Assembly (NCBI GenBank): GCA_964035575.1
Contig: OZ037920.1
Coordinates: 124,001 to 188,000 of the forward strand
Reading direction: 5' to 3'
From: Rhynchopus sp. YZ270_cl-10
Taxonomy: Eukaryota > Euglenozoa > Diplonemea > Diplonemida > Diplonemidae
DNA length: 64,000 nucleotides
How positions within the stretch are numbered: the stretch's first letter is position 1; the number at the start of each line of letters is the position of its first letter. The notes beneath the pieces were generated by a model, which did not search any database, was not told the DNA's origin, and worked only from the letters and a program-made list of their open reading frames with translations. This document shows, one piece after another, positions 10,189-22,414 of the stretch. A program made the position numbers and the translations under genes.

Positions 10189-12886
10189 TTACGACAGCGC
10201 ACCAGGAGCAGGCACCACATGTGTCGGTGATAGTGGAGTGCTCGGTGTTCCCGTCAGCGAAGGTCGACTCCCGCCCATTGTGGTTTGCTGCAAAAGGGGG
10301 AGGAGTAATTGGTGGCCATCATTTTTGATTCAAAAACTTCAAAGCGGAACCTTAACCTTAACCCTTTGCTTGGTCCTTTCTAATGACGCTATTGAAGAGA
10401 AAGGTTTGTTAGATGATCCTAAGCCTCTCGTGCTTAGTGTCATTATTGAAGGCACCTTGTTCATTCATCTGTTCACACCCCAGGCAATACATACCACCAA
10501 TGCAAACACTTTGTCCACCTTCTGGATGAGTGCCTGTGTGCTCTCTTGCAGGTCGCGGTTCGCGTGAGTTGTTGTGCGCCGTCGACTGTCCTTGTACGAC
10601 TTGGCAGAGCGCACAGAGTGCACAGAGGAGACACTGCTTCCCTGGGAAACGCTTTTGCGTGGACTGTTGTCTTGGCTGATGAAGGAGTTCACGCTGCAGG
10701 GGTTGGTGTGGTGTTGGGGTAGCGGGTGTAGAGCAACGTGGAAAATAAGCAAAAGGCAAAAGGTTTTTGAAAGCTTGGCTTTGAATTAAGTAGCCACACT
10801 ACTTTTCCGCAAATAAACAACCCGGTGAAGACATCAGTATTTGCGGTGCACATTGTTAACACATACAGCGCACTGTACATACCTGGCTAAAGAGTTCATG
10901 CTCCCAGAAAGGTCCCCCTGTACCTCGCCGCTCGCGGTGTGCCTTTTCTTTTCGAAGAGGCGCCCCGTTGCCATGTGTTTGCTCTTCAGCTGCTTCACAC
11001 GATCCTTCTCGCGTGCCAGTGGTGTGGTGGCATCGCCTTCAGGGGATGCCTGTATCGCACTCACTGCCACGTCTTCGTCTTTGCCGCGTTTGCCGTTTTT
11101 CATCGGGTTTCTGTGGAGGGGGGTGGTGGTGGTGGTGGGTGAGTGCGATGATATGGGGTGTGCATACGCAATCCGCATCTGCAGTGCAACGCTGACGGCC
11201 TGGATGGAGTCGAGAAGTGTGGGGAACCATTGCACAATGTGCTCGAATGCTGCCTGTGGGAGAGGGGGGTAGGTGGTTGTGGTTGTGTGGTGGAAGGGTG
11301 GTGTGGTGGTGGTGTACCTTGTCAAGGCGGAAGAGTTGGCAGTACGTGAGTGATTTGATGGAGGCGGACCGTCGTGTCTCCTGCAGCAGCGCCACTTCGC
11401 CAAAGACACCACCACGCCGGATCGTCGCTGCCCACTTCCCATCAGGCAGTGTGACCCCACACATCCCATGAAACAGAAAGAACATCTCCTCCCCCTCCTC
11501 CCCAGCAATCACAATGTACTCCTCCGGCGGCACAAACACATTCACCAGACTCTGCGCAAGCTTTGCCACACAGATTTCCTGCGCTTCTGCAAAAATCGGC
11601 ACCTGCCGCACAATCTTCATCCTTGCGTACAACGCCATTCTGTCCTGCATCACTTGCGGCAGTTCCGAGATTGTATCGTTAAACAGCGAATTCGAATGCT
11701 TCAATCGGTGCAACTGAAACGCTAAGACCTCTTCTTTGAAATCCCTCGGAATCGTCAAATGGTTTAACGCTGCTAACGTCTCTAACATACGCCTATTCGC
11801 ATCGGTCTGGAGATCCGCCTGCTGCGAGAACTGCACCAACTTCCCTACCACCAACCCGGTTACAACCGACGCACAGCAGAAGAGGAAAATACAGAAGCCT
11901 TTCTGCAGATCACTCTCGACAGCTACATCACCGTACCCTGTTGTGGTGAGGGTGTAGACGACGAAGTACATGGCCTCGATGTAGGAGGTGGAGCCTTGCT
12001 CCTCTTCCATGATGATCCATATTAGGCAGAGGAAGTGCACTGTCATGACGGCCCAGAAGCAGATGTTGCAGAGCGGCACGAAGGTGAAGAAGAACTGTGC
12101 ATATGCCGGCGACAACGTGTCTCTCGGTGTGATTTTGAATAGTTCCTTCAAGCTGAACACCTTCAACAATCTCAAATGCTGCAACACCCGCATCGCATAC
12201 ATCTGATTCGCAAACACCATCACTAAATCAAACGGCAGCGCTGCCGCCACATCGAACACCACCCTTTTGCTTTCCAAATACCGCTTCCTCACATGCTTCA
12301 AACTGTCTATCGGCAACGTATCCGCACCTTCCGGTGTATAGCTCGTTAACATGCCCCGCACAACATCCAACGTTAGAATCGCAGAACTCAATAGTTTTGC
12401 CTCCAAAAGCCGGACATTATCACTGTTAGGACGCACATCGTCGTAGGTTACTATTCCTATCCAAAAGACATTGACACAGAGCACCACAATGTCAAGCACC
12501 CAGTTGAGTGGGTCATCTGGTCGTATGACTTCCTTCAGCATCGAAGCGGATTTGAGATGTGCAAAGCACTCCCGTCCTCCCTCGAGAAGTGCAAGCTGGT
12601 TCGCCTCTCGGTGGCGCGACATGAGCTGCAGAAATTCGTGAAAATCGATTTCGCCAGACCCATCCGTGTCAACAGAGTTGAAGAGCTCTGAAAGCTCGTC
12701 CTCGCTGGGGAAGACCCCCATGCGTGGCATGAGGTCTGCTAGGGCTTCTTTGCTGATCCCACCACTGCACTCCTCGTCAAGCAGTTTGAAGAGCGTTTCG
12801 AACTTCGAGGCCTCAGCAGGGGAGATCCCTTTGACCGTCACCCCATCACGCATGCCACACTCATTATTCCCATTGGGAAGATTCAT
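10189..12886 (-). CDS. EF-hand / 6TM / CNBD cation channel, paralogue 3 (GYG filter)
   Basis: Third channel paralogue, five exons: 12886-11318, 11253-11168, 11110-10883, 10693-10495, 10287-10189; 726 aa with agreeing phases. EF-hand 1 looks weakened (loop DEECSGGISKEA, lacking the final acidic residue). EF-hand 2 (DTDGSGEIDFHE) is canonical. The filter TTTGYGD is at about 314-320. S4 is short (LQHLRLLKVF). The CNBD retains FGE and RRSAS. Exon 3 is rich in Lys/Glu and basic pairs, and exon 4 is Ser-rich. The last exon (33 codons including the stop) is the least certain part. Intron 4 (10288-10494) carries one of the interspersed stem-loops. Confidence 0.85.
10400..10455 (-). repeat. Stem-loop element H3
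   Basis: Well preserved inner hairpin (CTAAGC / GCTTAG, loop ACGAGAG in transcript sense). Lies inside intron 4 of channel 3. Confidence 0.8.
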
Positions 12887-13616
12887 TGTAGAGAACTACA
12901 CCAATGAGAACAGCACTGAGAACAGCTTGAGGTCAAAGAGAGGGAGAGAAAGAAAAACAAAGAAGTCAGTATTGTTCGGGATAAATGGGGCGGGGGGGGG
13001 AAAAAGCGAGTTTTTTTTTAAAGGCCCCTTTTTGTGCGGTAGATCCCCACCCCCACACCCCCCGTTAGGGGCAAGGGGGTTGTAGTTGTGAACTGATGGT
13101 ACCCTCTTTTGTGATGTGGGTTTTTGTGTGTTGTGGGGGGCAGGCGGTTTGTGTAGAGCTGGGGGATAATGGATATGGGGTTTTTTGAAAAGAAAAATGT
13201 GGGTAAGGAATTGAATGGGATCAAAAAATGAACAACGGGAGGAAGAGGGTATTTTCATTTTGTGGGTCATTTTTCAGATCATCAAAAAAGAGAAATAAAA
13301 AAAAATGGGGTTAGAAAGGAAAAAAATGTATCCTCTCAGTTTTAGCAGTGGAAACCACATAAAAAAAGAGGGGCATTTCAACACAGAACCTTCAGTTAGA
13401 AAACCCTACACAAAAAGCCAAAGGCCTTTGAAAGGCAATGCTTTTAACATTCAAAACGCCCCTTCCCCTCTGCTCAGCACATCTAATTCAACTCATTCAG
13501 AATGGCGCAGTCTACTGCCATGATAGTTTATGTCCTTCTCCTTGCCGTTACTATGGAATTCGCTCTACTGATAAAAACGTTTCTTTACAATCCTGAGGAA
13601 TGCACTGCAGCCACCA
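12887..13616. other. Spacer between channels 4 and 3
   Basis: No gene and no recognised repeat; purine-rich runs only. Confidence 0.65.
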
Positions 13617-15905
13617 CTACGAACCACCCTCCACTGCCAAGGCTTCACGACATCGGTTTACGTGCGCTGCAAGCGGCGGTGGTATTTCAACCTCAATCTG
13701 CAGAAGCTTCTCTGCAAGCGCGACAATAGCTTTGTCGGCAAGCTCTTCAAGGGAACGCACCTTCGTGGCAACGGGGTCATCCAGCGTCTTGCGGAGGCGA
13801 CCACGTGGCCCTTCATCGCGTGCAGACATGCGCGAACCCCTCCGCATGGACATTGACAGCGACAACGATGTGGAGCACATACTCCCCCTCTTGGAGCAGA
13901 ACCCATCCTCCTCAGCTTCAAAGGACACAACAGGGAGGTGCAACGCTGGTGCCGCTGTCGACGCCATCCGGACAGCAACCTCACGTACATGGGAGGTGAC
14001 GGGTGTTCTGTGGGAGGGTGGGGATGTGTTGGAATGCAGTGCAGATCAAAAACTGAGGGGGGAGGGGTGTGTGAAAGCGGTAGGGTGGGGTGGGGTGGGG
14101 TGGTTGGATGTTGCTGTTGTAGTGAGTGGGGGGTAGTGGGATGATGTCGTGGTGGTTCTGCAGTTGGGGATGGGATACCTGTTCTGTTGTAAGACTGTTT
14201 CGCAGATGCTCTCCAGGAAAGAGGGGAATTGCTTCACGATGCTTTCAAAAGAGGTCTGTGGTGTGAAGAGAGGTTGGATGTGTAGAATGTGTGGTGGTGG
14301 GGTGGTGCTTGTATAGTGAAAGAGAAGGCATGATGAAGCTTATGTGTGCAGTTTATGTGGTTAAAAGGATGTGTGGTGGTGGTGTACCTTGTCGAGGCGG
14401 AAGAGTTGGCAGTATGTGAGTGATTTGATGGAGGCGGACCGTCGTGTCTCCTGCAGCAGCGCCACTTCGCCAAAGACACCTCCACGCTTGATCGTCGCTG
14501 CCCACTTCCCATCAGGCAGTGTGACCCCACACATCCCATGAAACAGAAAGAACATCTCCTCCCCCTCCTCCCCAGCAATCACAATGTACTCCTCCGGCGG
14601 CACAAACACATTCACCAGACTCTGCGCAAGCTTTGCCACACAGATTTCCTGCGCTTCTGCAAAAATCGGCACCTGCCGCACAATCTTCATCCTTGCGTAC
14701 AACGCCATTCTTTCTTGCATCACTTGCGGCAACCCTGATATCGCTTCGTTAAACAGCGAATTCGAATGCCTCAAACGGTGCAACTGAAACGCTAGGACCT
14801 CTTCTTTGAAATCCTGCGGAATCGTCAAATGGTTTAACGCTGCTAACGTCTCTAACATCTGCCTGTTTGCGTCAGTCTCAAGATCCGCCTGCTGTGAGAA
14901 CTGCACCAACTTCCCTACCACCAACCCGGTCGCGAGACTGGTACATATGAACATGATCACTGCGAACAGCTGTTCAGTCGTACCCCGCACTTCGATATCC
15001 CCTTGCCCTGTCGAGGTCAACGTGTACGTCACAAAGTAGACGGCCTCTATGTACGTTGACCGATCCCCGACCAAGAAGAGCCACCCTACTGCAAGCATGT
15101 GCACCATCGTGCCTGCTGAGAAGAAGAGGTACAGCACTGGGACGAAGACGTAGTGGAACCGTGCATATCGTGGGCTGATGGTTTCGCTTGGCGATAGCTG
15201 GAAGAGACTCGGGGTTACAAACAACTTCGCTAATCTGAGATGCTGTGCGACCCTCATGGCCACCCGCATGCCGATCCACATAAACACCAGATCGAAGGGC
15301 AGTGCTGCCACTAAATCGCACCCAAACCTCTTCGTCCGTGTGTACGTACGAAACGTATGCCCCAGGTCATCCACAGGGATGGAATCGGTCAGAGACCGGC
15401 TTGTACCAAAACCACGGATCACATCCAACAGATAGATGACAGCGGCCACAGGCTTCGCGTAGTCGTACTGCTCGTTGTTGTGGCGTACGTTTTCGAAAGT
15501 AACAATGCCAAACCAAAAGAGGGAAGTGACCAGAACAATGACATCAAAGACATAGCTGCACACCGCATCGCTGGTGATGACGTTCTTCATGCGTGTCGTT
15601 GCGAGGAGCTGTTCGTACGAGGAGGTGCCCTTCAGGAGGGACAGTTGGTTGCCTTCGCGGTGTGCTGCCATGAGCTGCAGAAACTCTTGAAAGTCGATTT
15701 CGCCAGACCCATCAGAGTCGACCGAAGCGAAGTACTGGTGCAGCTCCTCCTCCGAGAGGAACACACCCATGCGTGGCATGAGGTCTGCCAGCTCCTCTTC
15801 ATTGATCCCACCCGACCCCTCGGCATCCAGAAGCATGAAGAGCGACTCGAACTTCGCAGCTTCCGCTGGAGTAATGCCGCGTACGGCTGTCTCAGTAGCC
15901 TGCAT
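13617..15905 (-). CDS. EF-hand / 6TM / CNBD channel, paralogue 4 (GQG filter)
   Basis: Fourth channel paralogue, three exons: 15905-14388, 14255-14179, 14007-13617; 661 aa. Both EF-hand loops look competent (DAEGSGGINEEE, DSDGSGEIDFQE). The pore reads TSTGQGD at about 297-303. The aromatic residue of the K+ signature is replaced by Gln, which is very unusual and suggests altered selectivity or a regulatory subunit (inference). The transmembrane part is the most divergent of the five, yet the C-linker/CNBD is nearly identical to the others. Exon 2 is 77 nt, three codons shorter than in the paralogues, with the same phase. The C-terminus has an Arg/Glu-rich segment that may form a coiled coil (RSLEELADKAIVALAEKLLQ). 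Confidence 0.87.
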
Positions 15906-15923
15906 GGGAAAACAACAGAAAAT

Positions 15924-15969
15924 AAAAGTTATAAGATGACCCTAAGCCTCTCGTGCTTAGTCACCTAGG
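15924..15969 (-). repeat. Stem-loop element H4
   Basis: Near-consensus copy with the flanking AAAAGTT on the plus strand. Lies 19 nt upstream of the channel 4 start codon. Confidence 0.85.
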
Positions 15970-16810
15970 AAAGAGTAGTTGAAACGTACTAAAACGCAGC
16001 TCGGTCAAAGAAGGGGAGGTCTTGGAGAAGCGGGACTGTCCAACGGGGGTTTGCTTATGACCCGCAAAGAAGAGAGGCAGAGGCGAGACGCAGCGCTGTT
16101 GTAGGTGTTGCTGCACACCGTGGTTGGAGTGTCTCGGACATGCAAAAAGGGAAAAAGAAAGGGGAGGGGATGAAAAGGGCGGTTAAAAATGCAATGGGGG
16201 AGTGTATCTTTGGCTGGGGGGGGACAAAATCCACACAATTTTTTCTGTGGGAGGGTTGATGTGGAGACGTTTCAGAAAGAATAGTTGGCTTGAAATACAA
16301 AAAAACATGTCTCTCGAACCTACACCCATATCATCATCGTTATGGCAGCTGACTGTCTGTAATTGCATAAGTGCGTTGTCGTAGATGATGCCAAGTCCCC
16401 AGCTGAACAAAGTGCTGCGACGGAGGTCCAGGGTTAGGTTCCCTGCTGAGCTCGTTTTGCTAATATCTTCTACCTTTCCCTTGTAGCCAGCATGAAGATG
16501 AGAAAATAAAATAAAAGGGGGGTCATCGCCTTTTTTGTATCGACAATCACCCACAGAGGTGGGTGATGTGCTTTACTTTTTTGTTATCCTTGGGGGGATT
16601 TGTGGGGTATGCATGGCGGTCCGCTTGTAAAAGCTTTTCCAATGCCCAAAACACCCCCTTTTTTCGGAGGTTTTTTGTTTGCTGGGGTTTACACCCTTTT
16701 AGAAAAAAGAAAATGGGACAATATGAGAAATGAGACGACGCCGTGTGTTGGTCGTTTGTTGAGATAGTGTAGTTCACCTTGTTCAAGAGCACGCTCCCTT
16801 CCCTTCATTC

Positions 16811-16853
16811 GCGTACACGTACACGTACACGTACACGTACACGTACACGTACA
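16811..16853. repeat. (CGTACA)n microsatellite
   Basis: About seven perfect copies of a 6-bp unit in the spacer between channel paralogues 5 and 4, just before a stem-loop repeat. Confidence 0.95.
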
Positions 16854-16870
16854 AAATATAGAAAAAAAAA

Positions 16871-16905
16871 TAAGATGACCGTGCCTCTCGTGCACACCTC
16901 AAGTG
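16871..16905 (-). repeat. Stem-loop element H5 (stem replaced)
   Basis: Loop ACGAGAG is kept, but the inner stem is GTGC / GCAC instead of CTAAGC / GCTTAG. Pairing survives although the bases changed. Confidence 0.7.
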
Positions 16906-17480
16906 AAGTATCGAGAGTAACTTGCGTTAGTATGCAACCTCTCTGTACGTGGACACAACCCAGTGGCTAAACGATATAGCATCGTATGAAGGCTCTTGGC
17001 ACCTTTTTCTCGCCCTTGAAGAAAAGGGAAAGGGAGAGAAAAGCTGATAAATACAAGGTGAAGCCACAACGCATCACTTTCGTTTCTACATCTTCAAAAA
17101 GAAATATGGAAAAAAACTTCACCACGTAACGTAGCTCCATCGGAAAAAAAATGACAAAAAAAGCGAGATTTTGACGGTGCTGATGACGCTCCTGAAGGGC
17201 TCCCACGCCCAGAAGACCTTCAGGGTAGCACTGAGTCACTCACAATTCATCAATAATGGCACGAGACTACCAATTGCCTCTACGGCCGTAATCGTGTGAA
17301 CACAGACAGACACCTCTGTGCTACTGATAACACCAGAAGGAAACGCCGTTGCCTCTCCTTCCCCCGCCACCCCCTTATTTTTTGTTGTCAAACCCTGCGT
17401 CGTGCAGTCAAAAAAAGTTCACCAAAGGAAAAAAAAAAACTTTTTGCGGCAGCAAAAAACATTTCCTCAATTCCCCCATT

Positions 17481-20400
17481 TTATAATCCCTTTTGCGGTG
17501 GAGAGATACCATTTATACGAATATCTCGTATCGACTTGATGCGGGTCGCGGACTTGATGGAGCTGATGGACAGACTGCACACAGAGCGCGAGTCTGACGA
17601 TGCTGGCGAGTGGGGGAGACCCTCGTAAGTGTCGGAGCGGGTGATGACGGGACGGTGGGACTTTGGGGAGGGTTTCTTGTCGCCGATTGTATCGTTGAAT
17701 GACGACGGGGTGATCGCTTTGGGACGTTTCGTTGACGGCGACGCACCGCCAAACAGCTGTTGTATCCCAATCGAGCTGGTCCCGCGCTTCAACGCGCAGG
17801 GCTCCCCAAATGTCTGACTCACACCGCTCTTCAGCGATTGGTCCTCCCGTGCAGACGGCTTTGGGGTCGGTGCAGCGTCGTCGTCATTCTGCGCCGTACG
17901 GCAACCACGCTGCGAACGGTCAAAGTGGAGGGGCGAGCGAGGATGGGGCGACAGGTTTTGCCCCCTGCCGACGTCTTCGAGGTCCTGTTGACGTTTTATA
18001 TTAAGTAGTGAGGGTGAAGTGAAGTAAAGGGTGCAGTCTTTGGATAACTTTGAAATACAAAGCCCTCTCGTGACAGCCGTAGATAAAGTTGGGGAAGAGG
18101 GGGGATTCATTGTTGGCATCGCGGGAGGGGGGAGTGGGAGGAGGGAGTGCTGTACCATCATGCGCAAGAGAACGTCGAGCTTGTCTCGGATGTCCATGAT
18201 GGCGCTGCTGTTCGTACGGCAGCAGCACTTCTCGTTGATGCGCTCGCTGACCAGCGTGCTGTCCTCGCTCTGCATGCTGCCCGAGCTGCGCAGCTCCTCT
18301 AGGCTACGCCTAGCCAGGTGGTTCATGTTCACATCGATGCCGGACACGAGACGACGTCGGTCTGGCTTTGCGACTTCAGTCTGGTTTCGCGACATGTGCT
18401 TGGCGCTGTGGTGTGGTGGTGGTGCCACGTGATGTGCCTTGTGCATACCTGTCCTTCTTGAAGCCCAGAGTCTCGTTGTAAATACTGTTTCGTCTCACCT
18501 GTTGTTGCACAGATGATGTTGAATCTTCTCTGCCGATCGTACTGTCGTCCTTCTTGCTCTCACTGTAGGATGAAGGGGTTGCGTGGTGTGGAAGGCAAAA
18601 AAAAGCCAAAATAAAAACCAGATACGTTTTCATTTCCTTCCCTACAACCTTTGCAGTTGTCTCAAAACAAAAGGGGGGTTTTCGTAAGGTGGCCAACCTC
18701 GCAGACAATCAGGAGGAGCGTGCATAGGGGAACATACGCCAACCGTTTGCGCATTGCAACACTTCCCGCTTGGATTGCCTCTCGCAGGATGGGGAAACGT
18801 TCTACGATGTCATCGAGGTCGCTCTGTGGGTGAGGGTGAGGGAGTAAGGCTTGAGGGAGTGAGTGAGGAGGGTTCTCTGAGGACGTTTGGTTGGGATCAC
18901 TGTATGCCACGTCATGCTCAATACTCAGACATTATTGATGTCAAATTGGAGGTAATATTTGAGATTCTTGTGCATTACCTCGAAAAGAAGCCCTTTGAAT
19001 GATAGATGCTATGTGCATTATACTAGCATCTTATAAACAAAGAAAAGTTGAAAGCATAAACGCTTCCCTGGGCTCCGGAGGCAGGCAGTTGGACAAAAAC
19101 ATAAAATGGTATTTGCATTATTGTGCAGAGAAGGGTGTCATTGGGAGGGTGAGGGATGTGTGCACCGAGTGCTTTGAGAATTAGGGTTGTTAACTGGCAA
19201 GGTGGTGGTGGTGGTGTACCTTGTCAAGGCGGAAGAGATGGCAGTACGTGAGTGATTTGATGGAGGCGGACCGTCGTGTCTCCTGCAGCAGCGCCAGCTC
19301 ACCAAAGACAGCCCCACGCATGAGGGTGGCGGCCTGCTGGCCGTCGGGGAGCGTCACCTCGCACATCCCATGAAACAGAAAGAACATCTCCTCCCCCTCC
19401 TCCCCAGCAATCACAATGTACTCCTCCGGCGGCACAAACACATTCACCAGACTCTGCGCAAGCTTTGCCACACAGATTTCCTGCGCTTCTGCAAAAATCG
19501 GCACCTGCCGCACAATCTTCATCCTTGCGTACAACGCCATTCTGTCCTGCATTACCTGCGGCAACCCTGATATCGCTTCGTTAAACAGCGAATTCGAATG
19601 CCTCAATCGGTGCATTTGAAAGCCAAGCACTTCTTCTTTGAAATCCCTCGGAATCGTCAAATGGTTTAACGCTGCTAACGTCTCAAGCATCCTTTTGTTC
19701 GCATCGGTCTGGAGGTCCGCCTGCTGCGAGAACTGCACCAACTTCCCTACCACCAACCCGCTCACAACCGACGCACAGCAGAAGAGGAAGATGCAGAACC
19801 ATTTCTGCTGCTGCTTCTCGACCGGCACGTCTCCGTACCCTGTTGTGGTGAGGGTGTACATCACGAAGTACGCTGCGTCCACGTAGGCCATGTCTGGGTC
19901 ATTCGACAACAGGATCCACACCATTGTCAGAATATGAACGGTGGTCATTGCTGTGAACAGCATTTTGCACAATGGCACGTAGGTAAAGTAAAACCGCGCG
20001 TACGTCGGGCTCAACGTGTCCCTCGGTGTTTGTTTGAATAGATCCTTATACACGAAGAGCTTTAATAATCGCGTGAATTGGAGCACCTTCATTAGACCTA
20101 TTTCCCCCATCATCTGCGGGACTATATCGGTTGGGAGCGCAGCACCTACGTCGAGCACAAAGCGGAGGCTCCTCATATAGTGCATCCGGGCAGCCTTGCC
20201 TTCCTCTTGCACAAACGCGAAGGAGTCGGTGTCGGTCTTCCGGGTAACAAGACCACGCACAACATCGATGCACATGATCACCCCAAAGGGCACCTTGATG
20301 TAGTGTGAACCATCGTAGAACAACTCATGTTTGATTGCCTCGAACGTCACAACCACAACGTAAAACATAATGCAACACATAATCACGCAGTCAAACACCC

Positions 20401-20752
20401 AAGAAGATGGATCATCCGACCGCAGCGCCGTGTAACCCACATCCCGCTGGTTAGAGTTGACACCTTCCCGACCGCCTTCTAGGAGAGACAGCTGCGAGGC
20501 CTCCCTATGTCGCGACATGAGTTCAAGGAATTCATGAAAGTCTATACCCCCAGAGCCATCCTTGTCCACATGGCAGAAGAGAACGTGCAGCTCACTCTCA
20601 GAGAGAAACATACCCATACGGGGCATAAGATTCGCCAACGCCTGCTCCCCAATACTCCCACTCCCATCTGTGTCAAGAAGCTTGAACAACGTTAAAAACT
20701 TCTCCGCATCAGCAGTCCCTATACCATTCACCATTGTCTCACCCGAATCCAT
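17481..20752 (-). CDS. EF-hand / 6TM / CNBD cation channel, paralogue 5 (GYG filter)
   Basis: Fifth and most upstream channel paralogue, five exons: 20752-19220, 18823-18738, 18562-18449, 18405-18156, 17984-17481; 828 aa with phases agreeing. EF-hand loops are DTDGSGSIGEQA (weak last position) and DKDGSGGIDFHE. The filter TTTGYGD is at 302-308. The CNBD differs slightly in the beta-roll (LPDGQQAATLMRGAVFGELA) but keeps the Arg pair. Exon 4 contains a predicted helix ending LDVLLRMM. The last exon is basic and Ser/Pro-rich, and its end (SLSISSIKSATRIKSIRDIR) may be amphipathic. It is the longest C-terminal tail after paralogue 1. Intron 1 (18824-19219) is enlarged. Confidence 0.86.
18035..18085 (-). 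repeat. Interspersed repeat family A, partial copy
   Basis: Only the first block (GAAATACAAAGCCCTCTCGTG-like) is present. In the intron before the last exon of channel 5. Confidence 0.6.
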
Positions 20753-22290
20753 TTTAAAGCCTCCCCCCCACGCTCAGAACAACACAAAGACTTACGACCT
20801 CAGTTTTGTACTACGGTTGAGCGACCCTCAGGGGATGGGAGGGGGAGAGGGAGGGAGCGAGGTGGATGTGTTCTATCTCATCATGCTAGAGGTAAGGGTG
20901 TGGCGGCCCTTTATATAGCGAGGTGCATTGTGTGGGGGGTGGGGGAGATGGGGAGAGAGGAGGAGGAAGGGGGTTTGGGGGGTGTGTATGTAGTGTGTGA
21001 TGGTGGGGTTGCTGTAGGGTGAGAGGTGTGTGGGTTGAAAAAAAAAGTGGTTGTGGGTAGTTAGTAAGAGCCGAACCATGTAGCTCATGAAGGAGCGGGG
21101 GGGGGTGGTTTTAAGAATAAAAGAAAACTGACTTTGACAAAAGAAAAGAAAGGTTTGCACCTTACTAAGAAATCTTTCTCTTCTCACTCAAGAAACTGTA
21201 GTTTGTTGATGCAGGCACCTCAGACTGACCCACTTGTACGATGCCAGCCAAATAGGGGTAATTCATTGCGCAGAATATGACCCCAAAAGGCGTGTGTGTG
21301 CGCGGTGTTTGAAAGACGGTTATGCGTGAAGAAAACCTTTAAAAAAACAGAAGGGGACAACAAACGACATTTTTTTATTTTTTCTTTGACGTGGGGACAG
21401 AACGTATCGTGAAAAGAGAAGAGAAAAAAAAAAGGGGGAGAGAGAGAATAGGGTAGATGACTGACATCGGAAAATGGGGGATTTCATCGCTTGCAAATAA
21501 AAAAGCTGGCAAATAAAAAAGTCGTTTTTTTTTCCATACAATGGCGTAGTAACGTTATAACGTCAGAACACTATTATATGCTTCCTCAATAACATTGGGA
21601 GTGAGCCAGTGAAATGAGGGATTTTTTCCCCCCCTTTTTTCCAAAAAGAGACTCCTCACGAACTTTCAGTTTAAAGAATTGAAAGTGTATGCATTGGTCC
21701 AAAAGAGAGGAGGAGGGGGAATTGAAGTGCATTGATAATATACAACCAAAAAGCCTGATTAGAAAAAACAAAAAAGAAAAAAAATGGGAGGGGGGCCCAG
21801 TCTCAGTTATTATGTGCTATTTGCACATTCTCCAGAGTTCTGTCGCTCTCGCAAAAAGGACATCTGCAACCCCAGAGGTGCAAAGAGCAAATACATCTTT
21901 CAAAAAAAAGAAGAGAAAAATATTTGTAAATATGATCCCCAAGTTTCCCAATTGTTGACGTATCGTCTCCATGTTATATACTGACCATAAAAAACGGTCT
22001 CCCCTAAAGAATCCGGAAAAGGTTAAACATTTTTACGGTCAATATACATTTGTGGAGACGGTAAATGCCCAACAAACCCTCCCCCCCGCCCAGTTTCACC
22101 CCTCTCCTGCTGATATCAACTAAAAAGGGGCATTTTTTTCTTCGTAAAGAGTGCCCCAAAAAACGACGTTCTGAAGTGCATGCATGTAGAAAACCTACAG
22201 ACACTTCAGTTTTTTTTTTTTTGAAACATTTTTTTTTTTTTTTGAAAAAAAAGGGACAAATGTCGGCGGAAGTGGAACCCCAAAAAAAGA
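20753..22290. other. Spacer between GMP synthase and channel 5
   Basis: No gene. Family C copy 2, long A/T runs and a CGTTATAACG palindrome at 21553-21562 resembling the 40.9-kb palindrome. Confidence 0.65.
21208..21253. repeat. Repeat family C, copy 2
   Basis: Second copy of the GCAGGCAC / ACTGACCCAC / GTACGATGCCAG block. Confidence 0.6.
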
Positions 22291-22334
22291 AAAGTTTGTA
22301 AGATGATCCTAAGCCTCTCGTGCTTAGTCACCTT
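22291..22334 (-). repeat. Stem-loop element H6
   Basis: Consensus copy about 80 nt downstream of the GMP synthase stop codon, in its likely 3' UTR. Confidence 0.88.
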
Positions 22335-22414
22335 ATGAAAGTAGAGTTGATAAGACTGCACAGATCGACCGGAAAAAATAAAATCAAAAAGGCCGCCTCC
22401 CCTTCACTTCGGTT

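Larger units (their letters stand above)
15906..17480. other. Spacer between channels 5 and 4
   Basis: No gene. Stem-loops H4 and H5 and the CGTACA microsatellite. Confidence 0.7.

Noticed and set aside
22291-22334. Stem-loop family as hammerhead ribozymes
   Set aside because: Some copies contain GATGA and GTC, but the conserved CGAAA core and three-helix layout are missing.
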